Shown here: piece after piece, positions 53,728 through 63,734 of the stretch
Numbering within the stretch: the stretch's first letter is position 1
How the letters are laid out: each line of letters begins with the position of its first letter
Source of the DNA: Bog-473 sp963779735
Lineage (GTDB): Bacteria > Actinomycetota > Acidimicrobiia > Acidimicrobiales > RAAP-2
Assembly (NCBI GenBank): GCA_963779735.1
Contig: CAVZZJ010000006.1
Span: 124,001 to 188,000, forward strand
Direction of reading: 5' to 3'
DNA: 64,000 nt
The notes under the pieces: model-generated
Databases searched by the model: none
Seen by the model: the letters and a program-made list of their open reading frames with translations, nothing else
Told to the model about the DNA's origin: nothing
Translations under genes and position numbers: made by a program

Positions 53728-55286
53728 ATGAATGGCGCCAACGCCCTCCTCCGCACCCTCGTTGCCGGCGGTGTCGACACCTGCTTCATGAACCCCGGCA
53801 CTTCAGAGATGCACTTCGTCGCGGCCCTCGACGACGTGCCCGAGCTGAGGGGCGTGCTGGCCCTGTTCGAGGGAGTGGCCACTGGAGCCGCCGACGGCTA
53901 CGCCCGCATGGCCGAGCGTCCCGCTGCCGTCCTCCTGCACCTCGGTCCCGGCCTCGGCAACGGGATCGGCAACCTCCACAACGCCCGCCGGGCCCACTCG
54001 CCGGTCGTGTGCGTCGTCGGCGACCACGCCACCTATCACAAGCAGTTCGACGCTCCGCTCGAGTCGGACATCGACGCGCTCGCGTCGAACGTGTCGGGAT
54101 GGATCCGGCGGTCCATGAAGACGTCGGAGCTGCCCGCCGATGCGGCCGCCGCGATAGCCGCGGCGATAGGCCCCCCCGGTCAGGTCGCCACCCTGATCCT
54201 GCCCGCCGACGTGTCGTGGACCGAAGGGGCCGAGCCGATCGCAGCGGCGGCGGACGCGTCGTTTCACGAGCCCGACGCCGACGCCATCGCCGGCGCGGTG
54301 GCGGCCTTCCGCACCGGGCAACCGGTCGCCCTGCTCGTCGGGGGCGCGCCTGCCGGGCCGACGCGCTGACCCTGGCCGGCGCCATCTCGGGGACCACCGG
54401 CGCCAAGCTGCTGTCGGAGACCTTCCCGGCCAGGCTTGAGCGGGGCGCCGGGCGGGCCGCGCCGGAACGGCTTGCCTATCTCGGCGAGATGGCCGTGGCC
54501 CAGCTCGACGGCGTCGCCCACCTGGTGCTGGTGGGGGCGAAGTCGCCAGTCGCCTTCTTCGCCTACCCGGACAAGCCGAGCGACCTGGTCCCCGACGGTT
54601 GCCGGGTCCACACGCTCGCCGGCGCCGGCGACGACGTGCTCGCCGCTCTCGAAGCGCTGGCGGCCGAGCTCGGAGTCGACCGGGACGCGGGTTGGGCGAC
54701 CGGGGCGATGGAAAGCCGGCCCGACCCCCCCGACTCCGGTCCTCTCACAACCGAGTCGTTGGGCCGGGCGATCGGAGCGTTGCTGCCCGAGGGCGCCATC
54801 GTCGCCGACGAGTCGAACACTTCCGGCTTGTTCATAGCCGGCGCGACCGCGGGAGCGCCGCCGCACGATTGGCTGACCCTGACGGGGGGTTCCATTGGCA
54901 TCGGCCTGCCGCTCGCGACCGGGGCGGCCGTGGCCTGCCCCGACCGCAAGGTCGTGGCCCTCGAAGCGGACGGCTCGGCGATGTACACCGCTCAGGCGCT
55001 GTGGACCATGGCCCGTGAGGGGCTCGACGTCACGGTGGTGGTCCTATCCAATCGCAGCTACGCCATCCTCAACATGGAGCTTCGGCGCGTCGGCGCCACC
55101 GCCGGCGGCCCGAGGGCCCGTTCGATGCTCGACCTGCACAACCCCGAGCTCGACTTCGTCAGCCTGGCGACCGGGATGGGGGTGCCCACGGTCAGGGCAG
55201 AGACGGCCGCCGACTTTTACAAAATGCTGTCGGACGCACTGTCCGAATCGGGACCAAGGTTGGTGGAGGCGGTCATCACGCGGTAG
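53728..55286 (+). pseudogene. Acetolactate-synthase-like ThDP enzyme, single frameshift
   Basis: N-terminal MNGANALLRTLVAGGVDTCF and LFEGVATGAADGYARM (ThDP-activating Glu) are followed by a stop at 54369. The frame resumes +1 from GRACRADALTLAG onward through LEADGSAMYTAQALW (ThDP pyrophosphate motif). Adding one G in the run of five at 54340-54344 would restore one 519-codon gene. The family makes or cleaves 2-keto acids. Apart from that break the protein looks complete, so it may be an assembly error. Confidence 0.85.
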
Positions 55287-55321
55287 TTCTTCGCCATTTC
55301 TCAGCCGGATGCTGCGGCAGC

Positions 55322-55545
55322 ATGGATGGCGTGGACCGGAACACTGTAAAGACGACTTTCATCCTGACCCTTCTGATGGCGCTGTGCGTCGGCATCAGGT
55401 CGATATGGGGCAAGGCGGGCCTCATCATCGGGTTGGTCATAGGCCTGGCCTTCACCGGCGGGTCCTACTGGTTCTCCGACTCGATCGCCATCCGGGCGGC
55501 GCGGGCCGTCGAGAAGGGCCTTCACGAGGCGAATGCCGCGCCCGG
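55322..55545 (+). pseudogene. HtpX/M48 protease N-terminal fragment
   Basis: MDGVDRNTVKTTFILTLLMA, then GIRSIWGKAGLIIGLVIGLA and SYWFSDSIAIRAARAV match the two-membrane-segment N-terminus of HtpX. The zinc-binding HExxH domain is absent. Homology ends about 55545, where a minus-strand luciferase-like fragment begins. Confidence 0.7.
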
Positions 55546-55795
55546 TAGGGACGCCCCCTTTCCCGCAGGTCTTTGCCCATCGCAGCGAATTGCGCCTGTC
55601 CGTCTCCGGCGCCAACCTGGATGATGAAGGGCGCCGCGGCCGTCGTGGCCAGTGTTCCGATTTGCTCTGCCATTAGTACGGGACGCCAAAGCGGGGCTAG
55701 AAACAGGCAGCCGACGGGTCGCCCTTCCCATGTCTCGAGGATGCGGCCGATGAGGGGTACGTTCTGTAGGTAGGCGTTTGGAGCCAGGAATGGCG
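55546..55795 (-). pseudogene. Luciferase-like (LLM) oxidoreductase internal fragment
   Basis: Minus strand reads NVPLIGRILETWEGRPVGCL, then LMAEQIGTLATT and IIQVGAGDGQAQFAAMGKDL, then RERG, typical of the first third of F420-type LLM enzymes. Both ends are broken. It abuts the HtpX fragment tail to tail. Confidence 0.65.
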
Positions 55796-55840
55796 ATCTC
55801 CGACGGTCAGGCTATCGAGACGTCTCAGTACGCTCTTGCG

Positions 55841-56100
55841 ATGCCTCGGATCAGTACGTTCTGCGGCATCGTGATCTTCATCGTGTGCAGGTGATCACGA
55901 TCCGCCCCAGGTCCCGCTCGCTATGGAGAGCACTAGGCACGGTTTGATCTCCGCGGGAGGTGCTGCCCGGAGAGTTACCGAGACGCGCTAGCGGGCTCGC
56001 CCGGGAATGGGTCGATCGGCACCCCGACGAGCTGGTCGCTTGTTGGAGGAGGGCGCGACGCGGTGAACCACCGCTAGAATCGCCCCGTTGGTGTGCGGAG
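55841..56100 (+). pseudogene. Decayed DUF4160 gene
   Basis: From ATG 55841: MPRISTFCGIVIF, a stop, then DHDPPQVP and ARYGEH with another stop before ARFDLRG, then EVLPGELPRRASGLAREWVD, RHPDELVACWRRARRGEP. At least two frame changes and a TAG. DUF4160 is usually followed by DUF2442, as here; both are tied to toxin-antitoxin-like pairs. Confidence 0.75.
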
Positions 56101-56106
56101 ATGACA

Positions 56107-56343
56107 ATGGTGCAAGTGACTGGGTGTCCGAGTGCTCCAAGACAGACTCGTTCACCTTGTCTTTTCAGATGGGTCCGAACGAGATGTCGGACTACGTCAA
56201 TTGATTAGGGTCCCTTGTTCGAGGGCATCGTCGACAACGACGAGGCTTTCGGAGCCGTGCGGGTCGACGAAGAAGGCGGCACGATCTGTTGGCCCAACGG
56301 GGCCGATCTCGGCGTCACCGTCTCGCCGCTCAACGGGCAATGA
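56107..56343 (+). pseudogene. Decayed DUF2442 gene
   Basis: Three frames spell one protein: MVQVTG, VRVLQDRLVHLVFSDGSERD VGLRQLIR, then GPLFEGIVDNDEAFGAVRVD, EEGGTICWPNGADLGV. Each break would be repaired by one extra G in a GGG run. Ends TGA 56341-56343. Confidence 0.75.
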
Positions 56344-56757
56344 CCCGGCATGGTAATCAACCAACTTTGCGAGCTCCGCTGGCGGCGGTTGGTCAAAGCG
56401 GGGTCATCTTGGGGATGTCGTTCGTCCGATGGAAGCTACGCCATCCGCCTAGGGAGAGTCCCGTCATGGAGAGGATAGATCCGATGGTCCACGCCAGGCT
56501 CCGCCCGCTTCCGGGACGTCACCATTTCGAATCGGAACTCGGACGAGAGGGAATACATGACAAAGTGCGAATTCACGGGTTAGGTTTTTGCAGCTATCAC
56601 GGGGGCCGACCTGCGGCCCAGCAAAACATCGTCGATTCGCAAGTCTTGATGGCCATGCAGCCGAGCGGCGATCACCGGTCCAGCCCACGACGTCACCGTG
56701 CAGGCGACCGCGTTGTCACCCTTGGGTCTGTCCCGCTAGTTGGGGCAGGCTGAGGCG
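56344..56757. other. Stretch without recognisable gene
   Basis: No frame has family similarity. Lies between the decayed DUF4160-DUF2442 pair and an intact dehydrogenase. Probably remains of deleted genes. Confidence 0.5.
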
Positions 56758-57555
56758 ATGAATATCGGGTTCATTGGTCTGGGCAGCATGGGCACCAGGA
56801 TCGTCACTCTCATGCTCGAGGCCGGCCACCATCTCACGGTGTGGGCGCGCCGCCCGGCATCGCTCGAGCCGTTTGCCGGCAGGGTCGACGTTGCCCCGTC
56901 GCCGGCCGGGGTGGCTGAGGCGTCCGAGCTTGTCGGGATCTGCGTGTGGGACGAGAGCGACGTCGATGAGGTGATCCTCGGGGACCGCGGTGTGCTCGCC
57001 GACATGCGGGCCGGTGGCGTTGTCGCGATCCACAGCACGATCTCCCCTGCAGCATGCCGTCGCCTGTACGCGGCGGCGGTCGATCGGGGAGTCGGGCTGG
57101 TGGACGCAGCGGTGAGCGTCGGCGCCAATCTCCCGAAGTTGCTGGTGATGGTGGGCGGAGACCCAGCCGTCGTCGAGCAATGCCGTGAGGCTTTCGAGTC
57201 TTTCGGCGATCCGGTCGCTCACCTCGGCCCCGTGGGCAGCGGCCAGATCGCCAAGATTGTCAACAACTCGTTGGTAGCGGCGACGGTCGGGCTCGCGGAT
57301 GATGCCATCGCGCTGGGTCACGACCTCGGTCTGGACGCGTCGGCTTTGGCGGAGGCCCTGGCGGTCGGCGCGGCGGGCGGAACGTGGTCGGGGTTGCTCG
57401 CGAGGCGGAGGTCCGGCGAGGTGCGCCCGAAATTTACCTACGAGTGGGCCGCCAAGGACGTCGGACTCGCCCTGGAGCTCGCCGCGGAGGCGGCGATCGA
57501 CCCAACGCGGGAGGTCCTGCGGCTCGCGGTTCGAGGTGTCGAGGTCCTGGGCTGA
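56758..57555 (+). CDS. Beta-hydroxyacid dehydrogenase (3-hydroxyisobutyrate type)
   Basis: 265 aa from ATG 56758. MNIGFIGLGSMGTRIV (NAD(P) loop), STISPAACRRLYA, and the catalytic Lys in GSGQIAKIVNN. The usual DAPVSGG reads DAAVSVG, so substrate choice may differ. Intact, between two debris zones. Confidence 0.92.
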   Translation: MNIGFIGLGSMGTRIVTLMLEAGHHLTVWARRPASLEPFAGRVDVAPSPAGVAEASELVGICVWDESDVDEVILGDRGVLADMRAGGVVAIHSTISPAACRRLYAAAVDRGVGLVDAAVSVGANLPKLLVMVGGDPAVVEQCREAFESFGDPVAHLGPVGSGQIAKIVNNSLVAATVGLADDAIALGHDLGLDASALAEALAVGAAGGTWSGLLARRRSGEVRPKFTYEWAAKDVGLALELAAEAAIDPTREVLRLAVRGVEVLG

Positions 57556-57849
57556 GGGTGGTGGATCCCTGGTGCATCATCGCGTTTTAGTTCTAGTGAT
57601 GTGCTTTGGGCGGAGTCCGCTTCCATCGACGCGAGCTTCACGATCTGTGCCAAACGGGGCCGATCTCGTCCAGACGTGCTCCATGAGATTACGAGCCCTC
57701 GTGGTCGGGGGACCGGGTAGGGGCAGAGGGGATTCTCGTGGTGCACGTGGTACAAGAATCCATGGTTCGCGCACCTGTAGGGTGCCACCCCAGAATCGGT
57801 CCACAAGAGTTCACTCGACGGACTCTTAAACACGACCGCGGGACACCGC

Positions 57850-58456
57850 CCGCTGGCGAAGCCAGGCAGCCTGCGACCTTGGGGCGGTCGAGCACGTGCA
57901 GTGGACCTCGTTCGCGGGCATCTGGCGGACACCGCGAAAGTTCAGCTGGTCTTTCGATGCGACGCGCGGTGGTGGGTGGATACGCGTCCACGGGTCGCAC
58001 AACGTCGACTTCATCCGGTGGAACTTCGGCGAGATTGTCGACGCGTCGGCCGTTGTGCGCACGACCATCACCGAGCGGCCAGACGCCGACGGCAACATGC
58101 ACGAATGCACCGGCGAGGATGGCTTCACTATGACGTTGCGAACCGACGGGGGTTGTCTGTCGTGTTCGACGCGACCGCGACCGCTGCCGTCGATCGGCCA
58201 GTCCGCGTGACGATCGTCGGCAGCGAAGGCGTGCTGGAGGTGGTCAGCGAGAACGTACACGAGATTGGCGGGCGGATTCTGTTGCACACGGCCGACGGCA
58301 CTTCCGAACTGTTCTACAGACCTTCCTGGGGCGACTCGACCACGCACGACAACAGTGCGATGGCTCCGTTCGGCAAGCTGGTTTGCGATGCCGTCGACAT
58401 TCGCCGATGGGCTCGCCTGTGCTCGCGTGATGGACCATCTCACGCCGAACCGCTGA
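57850..58456 (+). pseudogene. Gfo/Idh/MocA oxidoreductase C-terminal remnant
   Basis: Only the C-terminal half remains: VEHVQWTSF, RGGGWIRVHGSHNVDFIRWN, ERPDADGNMHECTGEDGF, then in the next frame LSVVFDATATAAVDRPVRVT, and in a third TFADGLACARVMDHL. The break near 58148 would be fixed by one G in a GGGGG run. The NAD-binding N-terminal domain is missing. Confidence 0.7.
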
Positions 58457-58499
58457 AAGGAGCGCTTTTCGCACCTTCGATACGAATGTAGAGCTCATC

Positions 58500-58736
58500 G
58501 CCGGGCGAATTCGGCATGGCGGTGGTAGACGAAGTCGAAGTCGGTGGGGAGGTCGTCGAAGGGATCGAACAGATCATGGGTGATGCAGATGATCCCGAGG
58601 CCTCCAGCTTGTGGCGGCCCTCCGGATTGGAGAAACGAGCCGTGGCGAACACTTGGTTGTCCAGGGCAAGCAATCGTGCGGCGGGCGCGCTCACTGGGCC
58701 CTTGCCACCAACAAAGGGCACCTTCTGTCCCTGCAT
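58500..58736 (-). pseudogene. NAD-dependent epimerase N-terminal remnant
   Basis: ATG 58736 with GAGGAGGGA upstream. MQGQKVPFVGGKGPVSAPAA, then FATARFSNPEGRHKLEASG, a frame change repaired by one base, then IICITHDLFDPFDDLPTDFD and FVYH. The remainder of the enzyme is gone. It follows the SDR gene by 10 nt. Confidence 0.65.
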
Positions 58737-58746
58737 GTTTCCCTCC

Positions 58747-59514
58747 TCAACGGGCGACGGTGGAACCGCCGTCGACGAACAGCACCTGGCCGGTGACGAA
58801 GCTGCCGGCATCGGAGGTCAGCATCAGCGCCGGCCCTACCGCCTCATCCGGATGGGCCACCCGCTTGAGCATCGTCACCTCACCCGCCACCTGCGGATCG
58901 CTCACCCCTCGCATCAGCTCAGTGTCGAAGGGCCCGGGAACGAGCCCGTTGACCCGGATTCCGTACTGCGCCAGCTCGGCCGCGGCGGCCCGTGTGTGCG
59001 CGAAAAGGGCCGCCTTGCTGGAGCCGTAGGCGGGGGACTGCCGCGAGTTCAAGAAACCCGCGATCGAGAGGATGTTCAGCACCCCACCGTGCCGGCTCTT
59101 CTTGAGGTGCGGGAGCGCCTCTTGCAGCAGGAAGACAGGGCCCTTCACGTTGATGTCGAAAATGCGCTGCCACTCGTCGACGGAGAAGGAACCGACGGGC
59201 TGGCGCCCGTTGGTCCCGGCGTTGTTCACCAGGACGTCGATCCCGCCGAACTCGCCAACGGTCCGGTCCACAATCAGCGCGACGTCTTCGAGACGCCCCA
59301 TGTCGGCCGCGAACCCGATCGCGTCGCCACCGAAGTCGCGGAGGTGCCGCTCCGTCTCCTTGCAGTCCGACTCATTCCGGCTCACCACGGCCACCTTGGC
59401 TCCGGCGCAGGCGTATCCCTGCGCCAGGGCGCGGCCGATGCCCCGAGTGCCGCCTGTGACGACAACCACGCGCCCAGTCATATCGAAAAGGTCCCAGAGC
59501 AGCTTTCGGTTCAT
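58747..59514 (-). CDS. SDR family oxidoreductase
   Basis: 255 aa from ATG 59514. VVVTGGTRGIGRALAQGYAC, LVNNAGTNG, LSIAGF (Ser), YGSSK, and C-terminal VTGQVLFVDGG. Intact and NAD(P)-dependent. It lies between the amidohydrolase and the epimerase remnant on one strand, so a former catabolic operon is likely. Confidence 0.92.
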   Translation of the reverse strand: MNRKLLWDLFDMTGRVVVVTGGTRGIGRALAQGYACAGAKVAVVSRNESDCKETERHLRDFGGDAIGFAADMGRLEDVALIVDRTVGEFGGIDVLVNNAGTNGRQPVGSFSVDEWQRIFDINVKGPVFLLQEALPHLKKSRHGGVLNILSIAGFLNSRQSPAYGSSKAALFAHTRAAAAELAQYGIRVNGLVPGPFDTELMRGVSDPQVAGEVTMLKRVAHPDEAVGPALMLTSDAGSFVTGQVLFVDGGSTVAR

Positions 59515-59803
59515 CGCCCGCGGGCTCCGGGGCGTATAGAAAGGCTTTGCCGAAGGAGTCTCGAACGCACGCATCCGGGCACTGCAGATCCACTGGACCA
59601 GCGACCACGAAGACGCAATGGGGCGGTAGGCGACGCCAGTTGCTCATGCCGTCGACACTCTCGAGACCGGCGCCCTCGACGGCTCGGGGCCTGCTCGCCG
59701 ATTTTCTGTGGAGGGCCGCGCCTTCGAGGAGAGCTTGCCGAATAACTCGAGGGAGGCACGGCTCGTCTAGCAGCGGTATGTGGACAGGTCGGGGGACGAA
59801 GGA

Positions 59804-61036
59804 TCAACCAGCGACCAGTTGACTCGCCCGGGGACCGACCCTGTCGGCGATCGGTTGCAGCTTGCTCACGTCCATTTGGTAGGCCTGCACCGCGTTCCCG
59901 GCGAGAATCGCTCGTGCCTCGTCGCCGGGTACTCCTTCCAGAACCTGGCGAATATTCTCGCGAGGTGTCAGCCAGTCGGCGGATTCGATGTGAGGGAAAT
60001 CCCAACCCCACATCATCTTGTCAACGCCGATGACATGTCGTAGATCGATCTCGTGCTTGCTCACCAGGCTTGAGCCCAACCAGCACTGACGAACGAAGTA
60101 CTCACTCGGCTTCATTGTCAGAGGGTTCCGCTCGCTGTACGAGAACTTGGGCATCGCGGCCATGGCGTCCATCCACATGAGCTTCTCGGGAACCCACCAC
60201 GAACCTTGCTCGGTGAGCATCAACCGCAGACGGGGATGTCGCTCGAAGACACCGCTCAGAGTCAGGAACCAGAGTGGCCGATGGGGCCAGTCGGTGCACT
60301 CCATCGAGTAGAGGATCGGCCCGTCCAAGCCCTCGCCGTAGTACGGGGACCCCGAACCGGTGTGGCTGTGGATCGGCATGTCGAGTTCGGCGCAGGTCGC
60401 CCAAAGCGGTTCGAGGCTCGGGTGGTTCCAGAAGGGCTCGTTGATGTTGTAGTAGACGAGCGGAAGCAGGACCCCGCCGTTGATCCCGTTTTCCTTGGCC
60501 CATTTGACCTGCTCGACCGCGCCGTCAACGTCGGCCAGGCTGCCGACCACTGCAAGCCCGAGGAGTCGTTCGGGTGCCTCGGAGCAGTACTCGGCGAGCC
60601 ACCGGTTATAGGCGCGGGCACCCGCTAGCTTCAGCTCGGGCGAGTACTCCTTGTCCCACGGCCGATTGTGCTCCCGAGCGAACCAGAGGAACGGCGGTGA
60701 GTTTGCCGACTGATCATCGGGAAAGAGGACGTCGGCCACGATCCCGTCGGTGTCGAGCGTCCGTAAGCGACTGCTCGGGTTCCACGTCCCCTCCGCGCCC
60801 TCGGCGACCTTGGGGTTCGCCAGCCACTCGCGCTTGTAGCGTTCCGAGAGCGTCTCTGGGATATCGGGTGCCTTTGGCTTGGTCGCCGTCCACAGCGGGA
60901 TGTACTGGGCAAGCCAATCATCGAAATCGGTCCGGTAGTTCGGATCGACGTAAGCACGATAGGTTTCGACCGGCGCACCGACGTGACCGTCGGAGGAGAT
61001 GATCATCACGCGATCCGAGAGGTCTTCGTCGACCAC
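59804..61036 (-). CDS. Amidohydrolase-family metal-dependent hydrolase
   Basis: 410 aa from GTG 61036, with GAAGGGAG upstream. SSDGHVGAPVETYRAYVDP at the start (metal His), IHSHTGSGSPYYGEGLDGP, LTEQGSWWVPEKL, and WGWDFPHIESADWLTPREN (Asp). Same broad family as 2281 but a different branch. In this context it likely acts in degradation of a cyclic or aromatic compound. Confidence 0.92.
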   Translation of the reverse strand: MVDEDLSDRVMIISSDGHVGAPVETYRAYVDPNYRTDFDDWLAQYIPLWTATKPKAPDIPETLSERYKREWLANPKVAEGAEGTWNPSSRLRTLDTDGIVADVLFPDDQSANSPPFLWFAREHNRPWDKEYSPELKLAGARAYNRWLAEYCSEAPERLLGLAVVGSLADVDGAVEQVKWAKENGINGGVLLPLVYYNINEPFWNHPSLEPLWATCAELDMPIHSHTGSGSPYYGEGLDGPILYSMECTDWPHRPLWFLTLSGVFERHPRLRLMLTEQGSWWVPEKLMWMDAMAAMPKFSYSERNPLTMKPSEYFVRQCWLGSSLVSKHEIDLRHVIGVDKMMWGWDFPHIESADWLTPRENIRQVLEGVPGDEARAILAGNAVQAYQMDVSKLQPIADRVGPRASQLVAG

Positions 61037-61408
61037 GCATGCTCCCTTCGTCGTTCCCCCACCAGCCAGCTCCGCGGGCGGTAGCCCCCAACTGCAGAGT
61101 TTATCCATCTCAATGGAGAAAATCACTCCGGCGATCACGAAGCGGGAGGCGCCCGGCGTGGCGAAGCGTACGATCTGCGTGATCCCTGCGCGGGCCACGC
61201 CCGAGAATGAATGGAGCGAGGCCCAGCGTGAGGCAGTGGCCAAGGCCGTGGGCTCGTCGATGAGCTCACCGAGGCGGAGGCGCTGCTCTTTGCCATCCCG
61301 CTCTACATCGACAATGGCCTCGTGAACCTTCTCCATGTCGGGCGAGTAAGGCTCGATGCGAGTTCGCTTTGCCGCAAAAGCCTGTGCTGAACTCGCTGAA
61401 CAGGCAGA
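61037..61408. other. Region upstream of the amidohydrolase
   Basis: An open frame continues upstream on the minus strand in frame with the amidohydrolase (MEKVHEAIVDVERDGKEQRL onward), but shows no similarity to the family. It may be a remnant of another gene. Confidence 0.45.
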
Positions 61409-61633
61409 ATGAGATCCCAAAGCACCGAGCGCTCGGAGCAGCCTGTCGATGAATCAGTCGCTCCAACAGGTCGACCCCAACACAATTCCCGGTTGTCGGG
61501 GCGGTTTGAGCCCGTGCAAGCCGAGATCGTTGCCGACGATCTTCCGGTTGAGGGCCAGGTACCTCGGGACCTCGTCGGCTCGTACCTCCGAAACGGGCTC
61601 AACCCTCGGTTCGCCCCCCTCGGTAGCTACACG
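61409..61633 (+). pseudogene. Carotenoid-oxygenase N-terminal fragment
   Basis: LSGRFEPVQAEIVADDLPVE and DLVGSYLRNGLNPRFAPLGS match the first 70 residues of the RPE65/carotenoid cleavage dioxygenase family (usual RNGPNP is RNGLNP). The iron-binding histidines are absent. Homology stops about 61633. Confidence 0.7.
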
Positions 61634-61649
61634 ACGTGCCACCCGCGAA

Positions 61650-62879
61650 TCAGGGTGGCGAAACAGTCAGGCCCGGGATGACCTTCCCGCAGACCGGTTC
61701 TGCTCCTGGAACCAGGTCGAAGGCTTTGCCCTTCAGCTTGGCCACCCAGGAGCAGGTGTCGTAGAAGTCGGTCCGGTCATTGATCGCTATAGGGTGGCTG
61801 CCGAACAGACCGAGCGCATCGAAGCTGTGGACCTTGGACAAGGCGGCGATGACTGAGGCCTGTGTCGGGTTATTGCCAGCAGCCTTCAGGCCCTCCAGGA
61901 GCAGGCCGACCGAGACGTACCCGTTGTACTCGGCTTGGGTGGGCAGGCCCTTGATCCCCGCCGCCTTGAGGTCGGCGGCGAACTGCTTGGTGGCAGGCGT
62001 GTTCAGCTCCATGACCTCGTAGGGGTTATCGAAGGAGACGCCTTGGGCCGCTTGTGCCTCGGCCGGACTGGCCTGGTAGGTCACGTCACCGCCGTAGCCG
62101 GTGGCGAGCAGCACCGCCTTGAGGTGCACGCCGTCGATCTTGAGCTGGTCGATCAGCGCGTACGCCGTGTTGGGGTCGGTCGACATGGTCAGCCCGTTCA
62201 CGCCCGCTGCCTTCATGGCCAGGGCTTCGGGCGCCACGTTGGTGCTGCCGAACGGGAAGGCCGCGTTGATGTAGCCGACCTTGATGCCTTCCTGCTTGGC
62301 CGCATCGGCTGCCGCTTCGGCGGCGTCGGCGGACGACGGCGAGATGGAGTAGCCGATCGAGCCCACGTTGGTGACGCCCTGGCTCTTGAAGTACAGGCCG
62401 AAGGTCGTGGGCACCAGGCTGAAGTCGGGGTCGCCATAGACCGAGAACATGTTGGGATCGGTCGACCACTCCGACGCGTCCTCGGCCACACCGATCACCG
62501 GGGTGCCCTGGGCCTTGAAGAAGGGTGCCGCGGCGAACGTCAGGGACGAGACGGCGATCACGGCGAACACGTGGTGCTCCTCGACGAGGCTCTGCCCAGC
62601 GGTGAGGCCACCGGTCACCGAGGTGGCTGTGTCCCCGACGACGTACTTGAGGTCGTAGCCGTCCCTCTTGGCCAGATAGACGGCGGCCTTGACACCGAGC
62701 ACGCTTGTGGCGTTCCCCGAAGCGCCCAGTCCGGTGGCGTCGGTGAGCACACCGACCGTGAGGGGCGTCAAATCACCGGAGGCACCCGCCCCCGAACCGC
62801 TCAATCCAATGCTCAAACCGCTGGCGACCGTCGCCACGACGGTCGCGGCTGCCAGCAGTCTGCTCTTCCTGTGGGCCAT
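61650..62879 (-). CDS. ABC transporter substrate-binding protein (branched-chain amino-acid type)
   Basis: 409 aa. Signal peptide MAHRKSRLLAAATVVATVAS, Ala/Gly-rich linker, then Peripla_BP_6 fold (TVGVLTDATGLGASGNATS, YGDPDFSLVPTTFGLYFKSQ, ATGYGGDVTYQASPAEAQAA). No adjacent permease genes. A palindromic site lies in the 115 bp upstream. Confidence 0.92.
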   Translation of the reverse strand: MAHRKSRLLAAATVVATVASGLSIGLSGSGAGASGDLTPLTVGVLTDATGLGASGNATSVLGVKAAVYLAKRDGYDLKYVVGDTATSVTGGLTAGQSLVEEHHVFAVIAVSSLTFAAAPFFKAQGTPVIGVAEDASEWSTDPNMFSVYGDPDFSLVPTTFGLYFKSQGVTNVGSIGYSISPSSADAAEAAADAAKQEGIKVGYINAAFPFGSTNVAPEALAMKAAGVNGLTMSTDPNTAYALIDQLKIDGVHLKAVLLATGYGGDVTYQASPAEAQAAQGVSFDNPYEVMELNTPATKQFAADLKAAGIKGLPTQAEYNGYVSVGLLLEGLKAAGNNPTQASVIAALSKVHSFDALGLFGSHPIAINDRTDFYDTCSWVAKLKGKAFDLVPGAEPVCGKVIPGLTVSPP

Positions 62880-62979
62880 TTCCGCTACCCCCCTGTTCTG
62901 GCGGTTCCCCTCGGGCGGCCTTGATGTCGTACAACGACACGCTCGGTGCCTCGGGTAGACAATGCATCATATAATAGAT

Positions 62980-62995
62980 TGAACTATAGATCAAT
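62980..62995. promoter_or_regulatory. Near-palindrome in an AT-rich divergent region
   Basis: TTGAACTATAGATCAA, with CTATAG at its centre and TTGA/TCAA arms (two mismatched positions), next to ATATAATAG. Lies between the binding-protein gene and the truncated amidohydrolase. The AT content contrasts with the surrounding sequence. Confidence 0.4.
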
Positions 62996-63719
62996 GCCGG
63001 CTGTCTTCCCGACGCCGATCATCACCCTTCCGATTGTGGAGCGGGCCATCGAGGAGTTGGAGTGGGTCGTCGAGCGCGGCGCCAAGACGGTCCTCATCCG
63101 ACCCGCACCCGTTCCGGGTTTTCGCGGCCCGAGATCGTTCGCATTGAGGGAGTTCGATCCGTTCTGGAAGACGGTCATCGACGGCGACATACTGGTGTCG
63201 ATGCACGCTTCCGACAGCGGCTACAACCGATACATGGGTGAGTGGACCGGCCCATCGGAGTACTTGCCCTTCCAGATGGACGCTTTCCGCCTGATGATCA
63301 CGCTGGGCCGGCGGGCCGTGGAGGACACGGCGACGGCCCTGGCCTGTCATGGAGTGCTCAGCCGCTTCCCGAATCTGCGCATCGCACTCGTCGAGAACGG
63401 AGGCGACTGGGTCGCCCCCTTCCTCGAACGCCTCCAAGACGTCCACCGCAAGATGCCCCAAGGATTCGAAGGGGACCCGGTCGAGACCTTCAAGCGCAAC
63501 TGCTACATCAGCCCGTTCCACGAGGACAATCTCGACAAGCTCATCAAGACGGTCGGCGCCGACCACGTCCTGTTCGGCTCGGACTTCCCCCATCCCGAGG
63601 GCCTGGCCGATCCGTGCAGCTTCGCCGACCGCCTACCGGCCGGGCTGTCCGAGGACGACCTGGCCAAGATCATGGGCGGCAACATGACCCACCTCATGAA
63701 GGTGGAGGTCCCGGTATGA
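62995..63719 (+). CDS. Amidohydrolase-family protein, N-terminally short
   Basis: About 241 aa from ATG 62995. IEELEWVVERGAKTVLIRPA, VSMHASDSGYNRYMG, ALVENGGDWVAPF, and FGSDFPHPEGLADP match the C-terminal two thirds of Amidohydro_2 enzymes. The first 130 residues with the HxH metal motif are missing, so it may be inactive. Starts beside the palindromic site. The next gene starts 16 nt downstream. Confidence 0.75.
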
Positions 63720-63734
63720 CGGCGGGGAGAGCCT

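Noticed and set aside
61037..61339. N-terminal extension of the amidohydrolase
   Set aside because: In frame, but has no family similarity, and a good ribosome site lies at GTG 61036.
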